Of a stretch of 64,000 nt of DNA, positions 26,392 to 34,940 are shown one piece after another; position 1 is the first letter of the stretch; each line of letters begins with the position of its first letter. This stretch comes from DASQPA01 sp963757335 (GTDB lineage Bacteria > Acidobacteriota > Thermoanaerobaculia > Multivoradales > UBA5704). The notes below the pieces were generated by a model that did not search any database, was not told where the DNA came from, and worked only from the letters and a program-made list of their open reading frames with translations. Made by a program: the position numbers and the translations under genes. Location of the stretch: the NCBI GenBank assembly GCA_963757335.1, contig CAVWRJ010000008.1:496001-560000 (forward strand), written 5' to 3'.

Positions 26392-26470
26392 TCAGGCCGG
26401 CCGGACTCATGGATGCGAATCCTGCCAGGCTCGACGATCCACAACCTTCCAGCGGGCAATTCGTGAGCAA
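26385..26470 (-). pseudogene. Possible C-terminal remnant of a DUF5615-type toxin
   Basis: Directly after the DUF433 stop, an open minus-strand frame reads ELAHELPAGRLWIVEPGRI and stops at 26385. The wording and position resemble the tail of DUF5615 PIN-like proteins, which normally follow DUF433 antitoxins; the first 80 or so residues are absent. It is a short match, so tentative. Confidence 0.3.
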
Positions 26471-26473
26471 GCT

Positions 26474-26707
26474 CTAGCTCGCTACCGCCACCGGCAGGAC
26501 GCGCTCGCGCGTCCTCTCCGCGGCGTAAGCCAGGCAGGCCTGGACATCCTCGCGAGATAGGGAGGGATAGGCGGCCAGGATGTCCTCGGCACTGTCGCCG
26601 TTCGCGAGGTATTGGACGACCAGCCAGACCATGATTCGAGTCCCCTTGACGCAGGGCTTCCCGTGGCAAATCCGAGGGTCGATGAGGATGCGATCGAGGT
26701 TAGACAC
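26474..26707 (-). CDS. DUF433 family protein (antitoxin-like)
   Basis: 77 residues. The family core is RILIDPRICHGKPCVKGTRI near the N-terminus, then VVQYLANGDSAEDILAAYPS and LSREDVQACLAYAAE. DUF433 proteins are small winged-helix-like proteins, often antitoxins paired with DUF5615 toxins. GTG 26707 places the core at the usual distance from the N-terminus; no clear ribosome-binding site is seen. A whole toxin gene does not follow. Confidence 0.72.
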   Translation of the reverse strand: MSNLDRILIDPRICHGKPCVKGTRIMVWLVVQYLANGDSAEDILAAYPSLSREDVQACLAYAAERTRERVLPVAVAS

Positions 26708-26956
26708 GAGCTTTGAGAGCTTAACCGATCTCGGCGAGGACGCCAATCCGATCTGCTGCGGGCCGGAGCCGAGAGTGCGAGCCGCTTCGGCGAAGGGTCC
26801 CTCCCCCCTGGTAGGGGGCGGGTTGGGTCAGGGGGAGGACAGAGGGGGCGCCCGCGAAAGTAAAACCTGCCAGCCCGTCTAGCCCCTGCTCCTCGGCAGC
26901 CAGAGGGACGGAAGCGGCCCCGGCCTGGCCGCTCCCGTCCCCTGGTCCCGCCTCTC

Positions 26957-27484
26957 CTAGGCCCGCTGATGCCGGGCGCGAATGCGCCCGACCTGCTCCT
27001 CGGCCCCGGGACCGGCCGCTTCGAGCAGAGTCGCGAGAGCGAGAGGCGAACGGACGATCGCCTCCAGAAGATGAAGCCCCTCGGCCCACCGCGGCTCACA
27101 ACGGTCGAGCCAGCCGGCGACCTGGGGTCCCTGCTCGCCATAGACCGCGACCAGAGGATAGCCCTCGGGAGCCGCCCCATCCTCTATATAGAAGAGCGGC
27201 TCGCGGTCGATCACCGGAAGGAGGACGGAGAGGAGCCGCGCCGTCTCCTCATGCCAGAGGACGGCGACGGGAGGATCGCCGGCGTCCACCTCCTCCCACT
27301 GCCGAAGCACGGCGACAGCCCCCGGCTTGCCGGGAACCGGCTCGATCTTCCAGGGACCGGCCAGCTCCGCCTCGGCGGCGGTCAGCGAGTCGTCCTGCTC
27401 GCGCAGGCGGGCCAGGTAGGCGGGGGAGAAGGCGTTGTCGAGGGGGGCGGGAGGGACACTGGTACCATAACGGGAGCTTTGCAT
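26957..27484 (-). CDS. Orphan-family protein with GPWKIEP motif (copy 2)
   Basis: 175 residues, function unknown, paralog of the protein at 11136-11630. Shared blocks in order: AEAELAGPWKIEPVPG near residue 38, EETARLLSVLLPVIDREPLFY near 85, and AIVRSPLALATLLEAAGP near the C-terminus. The start ATG follows AGAGGAAC. The motif spacing matches copy 1, though this one has a longer N-terminus and a basic C-terminal tail (RIRARHQRA). It is a single gene between degraded toxin-antitoxin loci and so may be mobile or conflict-related. Confidence 0.7.
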   Translation of the reverse strand: MQSSRYGTSVPPAPLDNAFSPAYLARLREQDDSLTAAEAELAGPWKIEPVPGKPGAVAVLRQWEEVDAGDPPVAVLWHEETARLLSVLLPVIDREPLFYIEDGAAPEGYPLVAVYGEQGPQVAGWLDRCEPRWAEGLHLLEAIVRSPLALATLLEAAGPGAEEQVGRIRARHQRA

Positions 27485-27660
27485 GAGTCTTAGTTCCTCT
27501 TGCAGAGTCAGGGGTCGGTTCGAGCTGGTAACTCGGGCCGGCCCCGTTTGGGGGTTGGGAGGACGATCCTCCCGATGCTTGGAAGGTAGCATGAATGGAG
27601 CGGTAATGGAAGGGCGGAGCGGGCAAGATTCGGGTACCATGGAGTGCGAGGAGGCCAAGA

Positions 27661-27864
27661 ATGAAGCTCAAGGTGGTTGTCCATGAGGCTGAGGAATGCG
27701 GGTTCTGGGCCGAGGTCCCGGCGGTACCTGGCTGCGCGACTCAGGGAGAGAACTTCGAAGAGTCGCTCCAGAACCCCTATGAGGCGGTCGAAGGATGCCT
27801 CTCCGTGGATGTCGAGCCGTCCCAGGAGTCGGATCACCCGCGCGTTATTGAAATCGCGGTATGA
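27661..27864 (+). CDS. hicB: HicB-like antitoxin
   Basis: 67 residues. The partial RNase H fold of HicB is visible: MKLKVVVHEAEECGFWAEVP, AVPGCATQGENFEESLQN, YEAVEGCLSV. It has no C-terminal DNA-binding domain, as in short HicB proteins. Its stop overlaps the ATG of the hicA fragment (ATGA). With hicA truncated it is an orphan antitoxin. Confidence 0.78.
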   Translation: MKLKVVVHEAEECGFWAEVPAVPGCATQGENFEESLQNPYEAVEGCLSVDVEPSQESDHPRVIEIAV

Positions 27865-27953
27865 GATCCCTCTCCGGCAAGGAACTGGCGAAGCTGCTCG
27901 AGCAGCGGGGCTGGGTGCTGCGTCGTATCAGGTCGTTCCTACGCTGCTCTTAG
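27861..27953 (+). pseudogene. hicA: Truncated hicA toxin gene
   Basis: The frame begins MRSLSGKELAKLLEQRGWVL, a typical HicA N-terminus, then runs into RRIRSFLRCS and a stop after 30 codons. The double-stranded-RNA-binding core with the catalytic GSHH histidine is missing. Sequence after the break resembles no HicA tail, so a deletion or insertion junction lies near 27930. It cannot encode an active mRNA interferase. Confidence 0.75.
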
Positions 27954-28291
27954 GCCAAACGCTACCCACACAAAAACGTGAAGACCCCCCATTTAGATCC
28001 CAGCCTTTTGGCGAGAAGGCCAACGAAGCAGCAGAGTGGACGGACTGCAAAGGGCGCGGTCTCATCCGTTACCGCCAATCACTCAGTACGAGACTTTTAT
28101 TCGGGAAATATCGAGTCAGGAGAGAAGCAAATGGACTTCCGTTCTATTAGATTTGGTAAGGCTAGCGCTGAGGCCGAAAGTGCCGCAGCTCCTGAGCTAC
28201 TCCTCGCTGGATATCTGGACCATGAGGGGTTCACCACGCAAGCGTCTTCGGGAGATGCTTTTCTTTTTCTCGGTTACAAAGGCTCAGGGAA

Positions 28292-28299
28292 GACTGCTC
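28292..28299. repeat. Target-site duplication, left copy
   Basis: GACTGCTC directly before the left inverted repeat; the identical copy is at 29823-29830. Eight bases is the standard IS66-family duplication. Confidence 0.95.
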
Positions 28300-29822
28300 G
28301 TATCTGTTTACCACTCCTCATGCCCTGGTCCTAGCGCATAGGCGTGATCCCGCTACCACGTTGTGTCAAGAGAGGACTTGTTCTCGGAGAAGAGGCATGG
28401 TCTAATCTCTTTGGACATGCCTACTTACGAGGAACTCCTTGAAGAGAACTCCAAGCTGCGAGGTCAGATCGCAGAGCAGCAACGCCGGATCGAGCAGTTG
28501 GAGAAGCTGATCGAGGAGCTTCGGCGTGGGGGCAAGCGCCAAGCGGCGCCGTTCTCGAAAGGAGAGCCGAAGAGCGATCCGCAACCTCCTGGGCGCAAGC
28601 CCGGCCAGAAGTATGGTTCGCGAGTCAACCGGCCCGTCCCCGACCAGGTCGACGAGACGATCGAAGTCGATTGCCCGCTGTACTGTGATGCTTGCCAGGG
28701 GCGGGTGCACCTGGAGGGTAAGCAGAGCCAGTTTCAGGTCGATCTGCCGCCGTTACGCTCCTGGACCACCGAGTTCGTCCTCCACTGCGGTAAGTGCACG
28801 CAGTGCGGGCGCCAGGTGATGGGAAGACATCCTCGGCAGAGCGCGCAGGCGGTCGGAGTGGCTGGGGTCCAGATCGGTCCAGGGGTCATCGCGCTGGCGA
28901 CCTATCTGAACAAGGTGGGGGGCTTGAGCTACGGCAAGATCGCCGCCTTGCTCGAGCAAATGGCCGGTCTTCGAGTGTCGCGCTCGGCGTTATGCCGGGC
29001 GCTTCTACGGACAGCCGCGAAGTCGCAGCCAATCTATGAGGAGTTGGTCCAGGCGGTCCGCGGTTCCCCTGTCGTGTATCCGGATGAGAGCGGCTGGCGA
29101 CAGGGAGGCCGAAGCGCCTGGTTGTGGGTGTTCACCAATCGGCGTGAGACGGTCTACCAGATTGAGCGCGGTCGGGGCTTTGCCGAAGCGGCCAAGGTGT
29201 TGGGCAAGGACTATGCGGGTGTCCTTGTCGTCGACGGCTGGGCGCCGTACCGGCGCTTCGCACAAGCGACGCAGCAGACCTGCTTGGCGCATCTGCTGCG
29301 GCGGTGCGCGGAACTACTGGAGACGGCAAAGGGGGGTGCGGCGAGGTTTCCCCGCCAAGTCCAGGAGATTCTGCTTGCCGCCTTGGCAGTGCGGGACCGG
29401 CGCAAGGCCGGAACGCTCGGCCCTCGGGGAGTGCGCGTGGCCAAGGGGCGCTTGGCGGCGCGTATGGACCGCCTGCTGGCGGGTCGCCTCACCCACGCTG
29501 GGAATCGGCGCTTTGCCAAGCATCTGAGGCTCCACCGCAACGACCTGTTTGTCTTCTTGGACCGGGAGGATATCGAGGCAACCAACTGGCCGGCCGAGCA
29601 GGCGATTCGTCCTGCGGTCGTCAACCGCAAGTCGTGCGGCGGAAATCGTACCGCCCAGGGTGCCAAGGCGCAGGCCGTTTTGATGAGTCTCCTGCGCACT
29701 GGCCAGCAACACGGCCTGAATTTACTTTCTGTCGTCGGGGCCATTCTTCGTAGCCCCCACCCGCCCTCCTACGACGACTTACAGAAGGCTCACTGAGCCG
29801 CCCAGGACTGGTAAACAGATAC
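28300..29822 (+). mobile_element. IS66-family insertion sequence (single-ORF, ISBst12-like)
   Basis: 1523 bp bounded by terminal inverted repeats: GTATCTGTTTACCA at 28300-28313 matches the complement at 29809-29822 exactly, and the match runs to 18 of 19 bases. It is flanked by 8-bp duplications and carries one gene, the large transposase, without the small tnpA and tnpB genes, as in the ISBst12 subgroup. Both ends and the transposase look intact, so it may be recent and active. Confidence 0.93.
28417..29796 (+). CDS. IS66-family transposase (TnpC)
   Basis: 459 residues. The N-terminal coiled coil (ENSKLRGQIAEQQRRIEQLE) is followed by a basic PPGRKPGQK-like region. The zinc-binding IS66 domain has CDACQGRVHLE and CGKCTQCGRQ. 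The DDE domain has acidic residues in VVYPDESGW, VLVVDGWAPYRRF and TNWPAEQAIRP. ATG 28417 gives the family start MPTYEELLEENSKLRG; the upstream extension in the same frame is less likely. It ends 26 bases before the right end of the element. Confidence 0.93.
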   Translation: MPTYEELLEENSKLRGQIAEQQRRIEQLEKLIEELRRGGKRQAAPFSKGEPKSDPQPPGRKPGQKYGSRVNRPVPDQVDETIEVDCPLYCDACQGRVHLEGKQSQFQVDLPPLRSWTTEFVLHCGKCTQCGRQVMGRHPRQSAQAVGVAGVQIGPGVIALATYLNKVGGLSYGKIAALLEQMAGLRVSRSALCRALLRTAAKSQPIYEELVQAVRGSPVVYPDESGWRQGGRSAWLWVFTNRRETVYQIERGRGFAEAAKVLGKDYAGVLVVDGWAPYRRFAQATQQTCLAHLLRRCAELLETAKGGAARFPRQVQEILLAALAVRDRRKAGTLGPRGVRVAKGRLAARMDRLLAGRLTHAGNRRFAKHLRLHRNDLFVFLDREDIEATNWPAEQAIRPAVVNRKSCGGNRTAQGAKAQAVLMSLLRTGQQHGLNLLSVVGAILRSPHPPSYDDLQKAH

Positions 29823-29830
29823 GACTGCTC
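29823..29830. repeat. Target-site duplication, right copy
   Basis: GACTGCTC directly after the right inverted repeat, identical to 28292-28299. Confidence 0.95.
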
Positions 29831-31098
29831 TTGGCGAGCATCTGAAATTAACTGCTGCTCGAACGCCACTCCTTTTTGCCCGCAGCGTCTTTCTTGCGGA
29901 TTTCCCATTTAGGACGTTCCAGAAGATTGTAAGCGGTTCCGCAGAGCCAGAGGCGCGGTTCCCAACAGCCTGGTCTTGGCTGTTACTGGTCATGCTGCTC
30001 GATTCTTTGAACGCTGATCAGAGTGTCAGTTCTCCGGTAGCCGGCGATCTTGACAAAGCCTTACGCATACTTCGAGGCCTTGGCGTCTTGCCGGCAAGTA
30101 ACCTGAGAGAAATGGTGGTCACTTCTTCCAAGCGTTCCTTTAAAGTTAATCTCCCCGCTGACTTCGGATTTGAGATCGGAGCGGCTCCAACCGCTGGAGA
30201 GGACCTTAAGTTTATTCACCTCGTCGAGCACCTAAAGCGTATAATATTCTCAATCCGGTCGGACGCTCGGCATTTCTTGATCATAGATGGCCTCGATGAC
30301 ATACTTACAGAGCGTGATGTCCAATACCATTCCCTCGCCGCGCTGATTACCGAGGCTATGCGGCTCAACATCGAGTTTTCCGAGAGACAGGTTCCTGTAA
30401 AGATAATAGTCCTCTGCCGGACTGACCTATTCGAACGCCTACCTGGACCAAATAAGAACAAGATTCGCCAAGATTTTGCTGCGGAGCTAGACTGGTATCA
30501 CGATCCTCGAGAACCACGGGACTCAGGTCTCTATCGATTAGCAAATCTACGTGCTCGGTTGGTTTTTCCACAACTAGAGGACGCATTTGATGAATTCTTT
30601 CCTATTGAGTTAGAGCGATCTCCGACCGTTACCTATTTTCTGGAGCTAACCCGCCACACGCCACGAGATTTCTTACAGCTGTTGGGCCATGTCCAGCGTT
30701 ATTGGCAAGGCGGCAGATATACGCGAGAACAGTTACTGAGCGGTCTCCGTGATTACTCGATTAAATATTTTCTCCCCGAAGTCAAGGACGAGTTGGTGGG
30801 CTATCTCGATCCGGCTGGAATCGAAGCAGTGGTACGCCTTTTTTCCTCTCTTGCAAGGCGTGAATTCGAATTCGGCGACTTGGTGATCGCAAAGAACGCA
30901 ACCGAGCGATACCAGGATCTTGATCTGGAAAGTGTATGCAATGTGCTTTACGAGTGTAGCGCCCTTGGTCATGTCGAACAAAGCCCGAGTGGTTCGATTC
31001 GCTATTCTTTTAAGTATCGTAATCGACATTCTGGATTCAACCCTAGGCGAAAATTGCTCATCCACCGAGGCCTATGGAAAGCAATGAACCTGGTATGA

Positions 31099-31501
31099 GG
31101 TCACTACCGGGATATCAGTGCTGAGCAGGATCCTGCCGAGAGGTGCCACCCTCTTGGCGGCGGGAGAGCAGCCTCTGGGCGGCGCTTGGCAGCGGCGGCG
31201 GCGATCGTCCTCTGCCTGAGCCTTGATGTTGGCTTGTCTGCCCGCATTTCTTGGGCTGAAGAGGCGAACGCGAGCTTTCCCAAGCCTCTCTGAATCGGCG
31301 CGACCTTCTCGACGACACGCAGAGAGCCCCGCCGGAGAGGTGCCGAGAGGTGCCAGCCTCTTGGCGGCCGCCCATGCCATCCTGGAGGAGGCGCCGGCAG
31401 TGGCGGGGGGCAACCCCGTGGCCGGGCCGGCCCGGGCCTGGCAGCTGCTCGTCCTCTCCGGCCGTGACGAGGCGGCCCTGGAAAGGTCCGGAGCCGGTGT
31501 T
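31099..31501. other. Non-coding stretch with dispersed 18-base repeats
   Basis: No gene is supported. Two copies of GTGCCANCCTCTTGGCGG occur at about 31143-31160 and 31350-31367, each preceded by GAGAG; a third, GTGCCAGCCTCTTGGCGG, is at about 31850-31867 beyond the array, followed by a shorter GCCTCTTGGCGGGCT. Each contains a GCCA...TGGC dyad. The long open frame on the minus strand here is the out-of-frame run-on of the histidine kinase. Confidence 0.5.
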
Positions 31502-31779
31502 CGGCGCCCGGGGGGCAGCGGTTGCCCTCTGGAGGGCAATGGCTGCCCACGCAGGGGCATTGCCATCCCTTTGGAGGGCAATCACTCCCCTCTAGAGGGC
31601 TAAGGACGCCCCCTGGAGGGCAAGCTTTTCCCTTCAGAGGGGAGTCATAGCCCTCTGGAGGGCGGCACTTGCCCTCAAGAGGGCAATCATTGCCCGCTGG
31701 AGGGGAAACCTCGCCCCTTAGAGGGGAGCAACTGCCCTTGCGAGGGCGGCGGCGGCCCTTCCCGGGGCAAGCATCGCCC
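31502..31779. repeat. 21-bp-period dyad repeat array 2 (about 13 units)
   Basis: Twelve consecutive 21-base units from 31523 to 31774, with partial units on each side. Every unit carries an inverted repeat of the form GCCCTC-NN-GAGGGC or a variant; the best are TGCCCTCTGGAGGGCA (31523) and TGCCCTCAAGAGGGCA (31670). The remaining 5-7 bases of each unit vary. Frames stay open through it because 21 is a multiple of 3. The array lies 128 bases from the 3' end of the histidine kinase gene. Confidence 0.85.
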
Positions 31780-31906
31780 AGGAGCGCGCGACGGTTCGCG
31801 AATCTCTCAGCTCTCGCTTGGAAGCATTTCCGAAGCTGTCCACGAGAAGTGCCAGCCTCTTGGCGGGCTGCCTCTTGGCGGGCTCGCACCCCACTAGATG
31901 GGGACC

Positions 31907-34805
31907 TTACCCGGCGGCGCTGGGAACGGTCCGGGTGGCTTCGGCGAGCAGTTTCTTGAGGGTGCTGAACTCGACGGGTTTCGTGATGTGGTAATCGAAG
32001 CCCGCCTCTTTGGAGCGGAGACGGTCCTCGTCCTGGCCCCAGCCGGTCAGGGCGATCAAGACCGTTTCGGCGCCGCCCTGCTGGGCCCGTATCTGGCGAG
32101 CCGCCTCGTAACCGTTCAGCTTCGGGAGGCCGATGTCCAGGACGATGACGTCCGGCTGGAATGTCGCCGCCGCTCCCACGGCCTCCAGGCCGTCGTAGGC
32201 CGTGTGGACCTCGTTGCCGATCATGCGCAGCAACATCCCCAGGCTGTCGGCGGCATCCCGGTTGTCGTCCACGACCAGGATGCGGCGCGCGGCGGGCGCT
32301 GAGGAGGGGCTCGTCGGCAGCTGTAGGGGACCGCTCGGCCTCCCCGGCGACCGGAAGGCGCACGATGAACTCGCTACCCTGGCTGGGGCCGTCGCTCTTC
32401 GCCTCGACGGTGCCACCGTGCATCTCGACCAACCGCTTCACCAGGGTCAAACCGATGCCGAGCCCGCCCTCGGAGCGCTCCAGGGTATGGTCCACCTGAG
32501 TGAACATCTCGAAGATGCGGTGGAGCATCTCGGGAGGAATGCCGGCGCCCGTGTCCTTGACCCGGATCAGCGCGTCGTCACCCTGCCGCGAGACGGTCAG
32601 CCAGATGCGCCCCCCCTGGTCCGTGTACTTGGCCGCATTGTTCAACAGATTGGACAGCACCTGCGCCAGCCGGGTGGGGTCCGCTGCGACATGGATCACC
32701 TGGGATGGAACCTCGACGGTGAGCTCGTGGCCCCACTTCTCGATGAGCGGCCGGCTGGCTTCGACGGCGCTGTTGACCACCTCGGCGAGCTCGACCCGCT
32801 CCTTGCGCAGCTCGATCTTGCCTCGCGTGATGCGCGACACGTCGAGCAGGTCGTCCACCAGGCGGGTCATCTGGTGGACCTGCCGTTCGATCACCTCGGT
32901 GGCCCAGCGCAATTCTGGAGTCGCCGGAGCCTTGCCGCGGAAGATCTGCACTGCGTTGCGGATCGGGGCCAGCGGGTTGCGGAGCTCGTGGGCCAGCATC
33001 GCCAGGAACTCGTCCTTGCGGCTGTCCGCCTCCTTGAGCGTCGCGAGGAGGCTCGCATTTTCGATCGCGATGACGGCGCGGTGGGCGAGGTCTTCCGCGA
33101 TCGCGAGATCGGAGGCGCTGTAGGTCCGACCCGATTCCGCCATCGAGCACGTCAGCACGCCGAGCGTTCGCGCCCGAGAGCGCAGCGGGACGGAGAGATA
33201 GGACCGGAGCCCCAGCTGTCGCAGCAAGGCGAGATGATCCTCGTCCCGGGCCGCCTCCTCGAGCACGGAGTCAGGGACCGTCTGCCGCCACTCCGGCTCG
33301 CCGGTCCGCAGCGCTCTCATCGCGCTACTGGAATCGGCAGGCTGGGGAGGATACCGGGCGAGGAGCTCGTGCGCCAGCCGACGTTTTGCGGCATCTCCGT
33401 GCGTGAGCGTCAGCCGGCGGACCGAGCCATCGGCTTCCAGGATGTCCACGGCGCACCAATCCGCGAACAGCGGGACGGCAAGGTCGGCCACCTTCTGCAA
33501 CGTGCTCCGGTAGTCCGTGAGCTCGGCGAGCGCGGCACTGGCGTCGGCGAGGAATCGCGTCGCCTGCTCGGCCCGCTTCCGGGCCGTGACGTCCCGGGCG
33601 ATCTTGGCCGCGCCGACGATTCGGCCGGACCGGTTGCGGATCGGCGAGATCGTCAGGGAGACATCGATGAGGCGGCCGTCCTTGGTGATGCGCACGGTCT
33701 CGAAGTGCTCGATGCGCTCGCCGCGGTGGAGCCGCTCCATGATGAAGTCCTCCTCCTCCTGCCGATCGGGCGGGATGAGGATCGTGATCGAGCGACCGAC
33801 GACCTCCTCGATCTTGTAGCCGAACAGCCGCTCGGCCGCGGTGTTCCACGACAGAATCCTGCTGCCGAGCGTCTTGCCGACGATCGCGTCCTCGGAAGAC
33901 TCGACGATGGCGGCGAGCCGCGCCTGGTCCTCCGCGGCCTGCCGATCGTCGGTGACGTCCCGCGTGAAGCAGCGGGTATGGGCGAAGCGGCCGTCCTGCC
34001 AGCGCACGCTGGAGTCGATGAGGACGTGCTTGATCGAACCGTCCTTGCAGCGCAGGCGGGCCTCGCAATCCCGCAGCACCTCGCCCGCCGACAGCCGCCG
34101 CAGGATGTCGGCGATCACCTCCGGGTCAACGTGGAACTCGGCAATAGGATGGCCGACGTACTCCTCGCGGGAGTAGCCGAGGAGCTCCAACTCGGCCCGG
34201 TTGACCCGCAGGATGGTGCCGTCCGGTCCCACCCAATGGAGGCCGACCGCAGCGTGCTCGAAGAAATCGGCCAGATCCTGCTCCCTGAGGCGCAGGGCAT
34301 CCTCGGCCTTCTTGCGTTCGGTGATATCGCGAAAGATCAGGACCACTCCATATACCTGGCCCTGATCGTCCTGGATGGGGGCTGCACTGTCGTCGATCGG
34401 GATCTCGGTGCCGTCCCTGGCAATGAGGATCGTGTGATTGGCCAAGCCGACCACACGCCCTTCCTGAAGGGCGCGTTCCACGGGGTTTTCGACCGTCTCG
34501 CGGCTCTGCTCGTTAACGATCCGGAACACCTCGACGAGCGGGCGCCCCTGCGCGTCCTCCTGCGTCCAGCCGGTCAAGCCCTGCGCGACGCCATTCAAGG
34601 ACAGTACTCTTCCCTCGGTGTCCGTCGTCACGACCGCGTCGCCGATGCTGGCGAGGGTTACACGCAGCCACTCCGTCTGCTGCCGCAGTGCCTCTTTCGT
34701 CCTGAGGAGATCCTCCTCGGCGGGCTGCCGGGCGAGAAGGATGCTCTGGGCGTTCTGCAACGCGACGGAGCGAAGCCGTCGGTCCTCGTCGTCCAGCGGC
34801 TCCAT
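31907..34805 (-). CDS. Hybrid sensor histidine kinase: three PAS, GAF, HisKA, HATPase, REC (frameshifted)
   Basis: Domain order from the N-terminus: three PAS domains (about residues 40-415; GDAVVTTDTEGRVLSLNG, ILSWNTAAERLFGY), a GAF domain (about 430-580), HisKA with phosphorylatable His606 in FLAMLAHELRNPLAPIRNA, HATPase (NLLNNAAKYTDQGG, VKDTGAGIPPEM, GLGIGLTLVKRLVEMHGG), then a receiver (RILVVDDNRDAADSLG, DVIVLDIGLPKLNG, ITKPVEFSTLKKLL). The receiver lies one frame over; the shift is near 32300. No membrane helix is seen, so it is a cytoplasmic sensor. ATG 34805 follows a 12-codon open frame with a strong ribosome site (TGATG overlap), which might be the true N-terminus if another indel exists. 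Confidence 0.85.
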
Positions 34806-34843
34806 CAATCGCTTCCGACCAGGTCCTCGGTTGGGATCGTCAT
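34805..34843 (-). other. 12-codon leader ORF overlapping the histidine kinase start
   Basis: MTIPTEDLVGSD is preceded by GAGGAGGGAGG and ends in TGA that shares one base with the kinase ATG (TGATG). It is either a coupling leader peptide or the real kinase N-terminus displaced by a one-base indel. Confidence 0.35.
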
Positions 34844-34872
34844 ACAGCGCCTCCCTCCTCTGCCGTGAGTCA

Positions 34873-34900
34873 ACTTTATCCGGTCGGATTGCAAAAGCAA
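34873..34900 (-). promoter_or_regulatory. Possible promoter of the histidine kinase
   Basis: On the minus strand TTGCTT and TAAAGT are spaced by 16 bases, each four of six to consensus. They lie about 30 bases before the leader ORF. Confidence 0.35.
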
Positions 34901-34940
34901 GGCCACTTGCCTGACCAGATCGAGCATTCGGAGAGTCCTT

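Larger units (their letters stand above)
28131..31098 (+). pseudogene. P-loop ATPase (Sll1717-like), split by IS66 insertion
   Basis: Removing the element and one copy of the 8-base target duplication joins 28131-28299 to 29831-31098 in frame, giving 478 residues without a stop. Walker A is GYKGSGKTA (residues 48-56) and Walker B is FLIIDGLDDIL. The ribosome site AGGAGAG precedes ATG 28131. The IS sits immediately after Walker A, so no active ATPase can be made. The fit is to stand-alone Sll1717-like P-loop ATPases; a defence role is only an inference from the setting. Codons here are clearly AT-richer than in flanking genes, a sign of transfer. Confidence 0.8.

Noticed and set aside
30985..31005. 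tRNA-like GGTTCGATTC T-arm
   Set aside because: It lies inside the ATPase coding frame, and no acceptor or anticodon stem can be folded around it. No tRNA gene was found in the window.
31104..31906. C-terminal extension of the histidine kinase through array 2
   Set aside because: It is the out-of-frame continuation after the frameshift. The correct frame ends the receiver domain at 31907.
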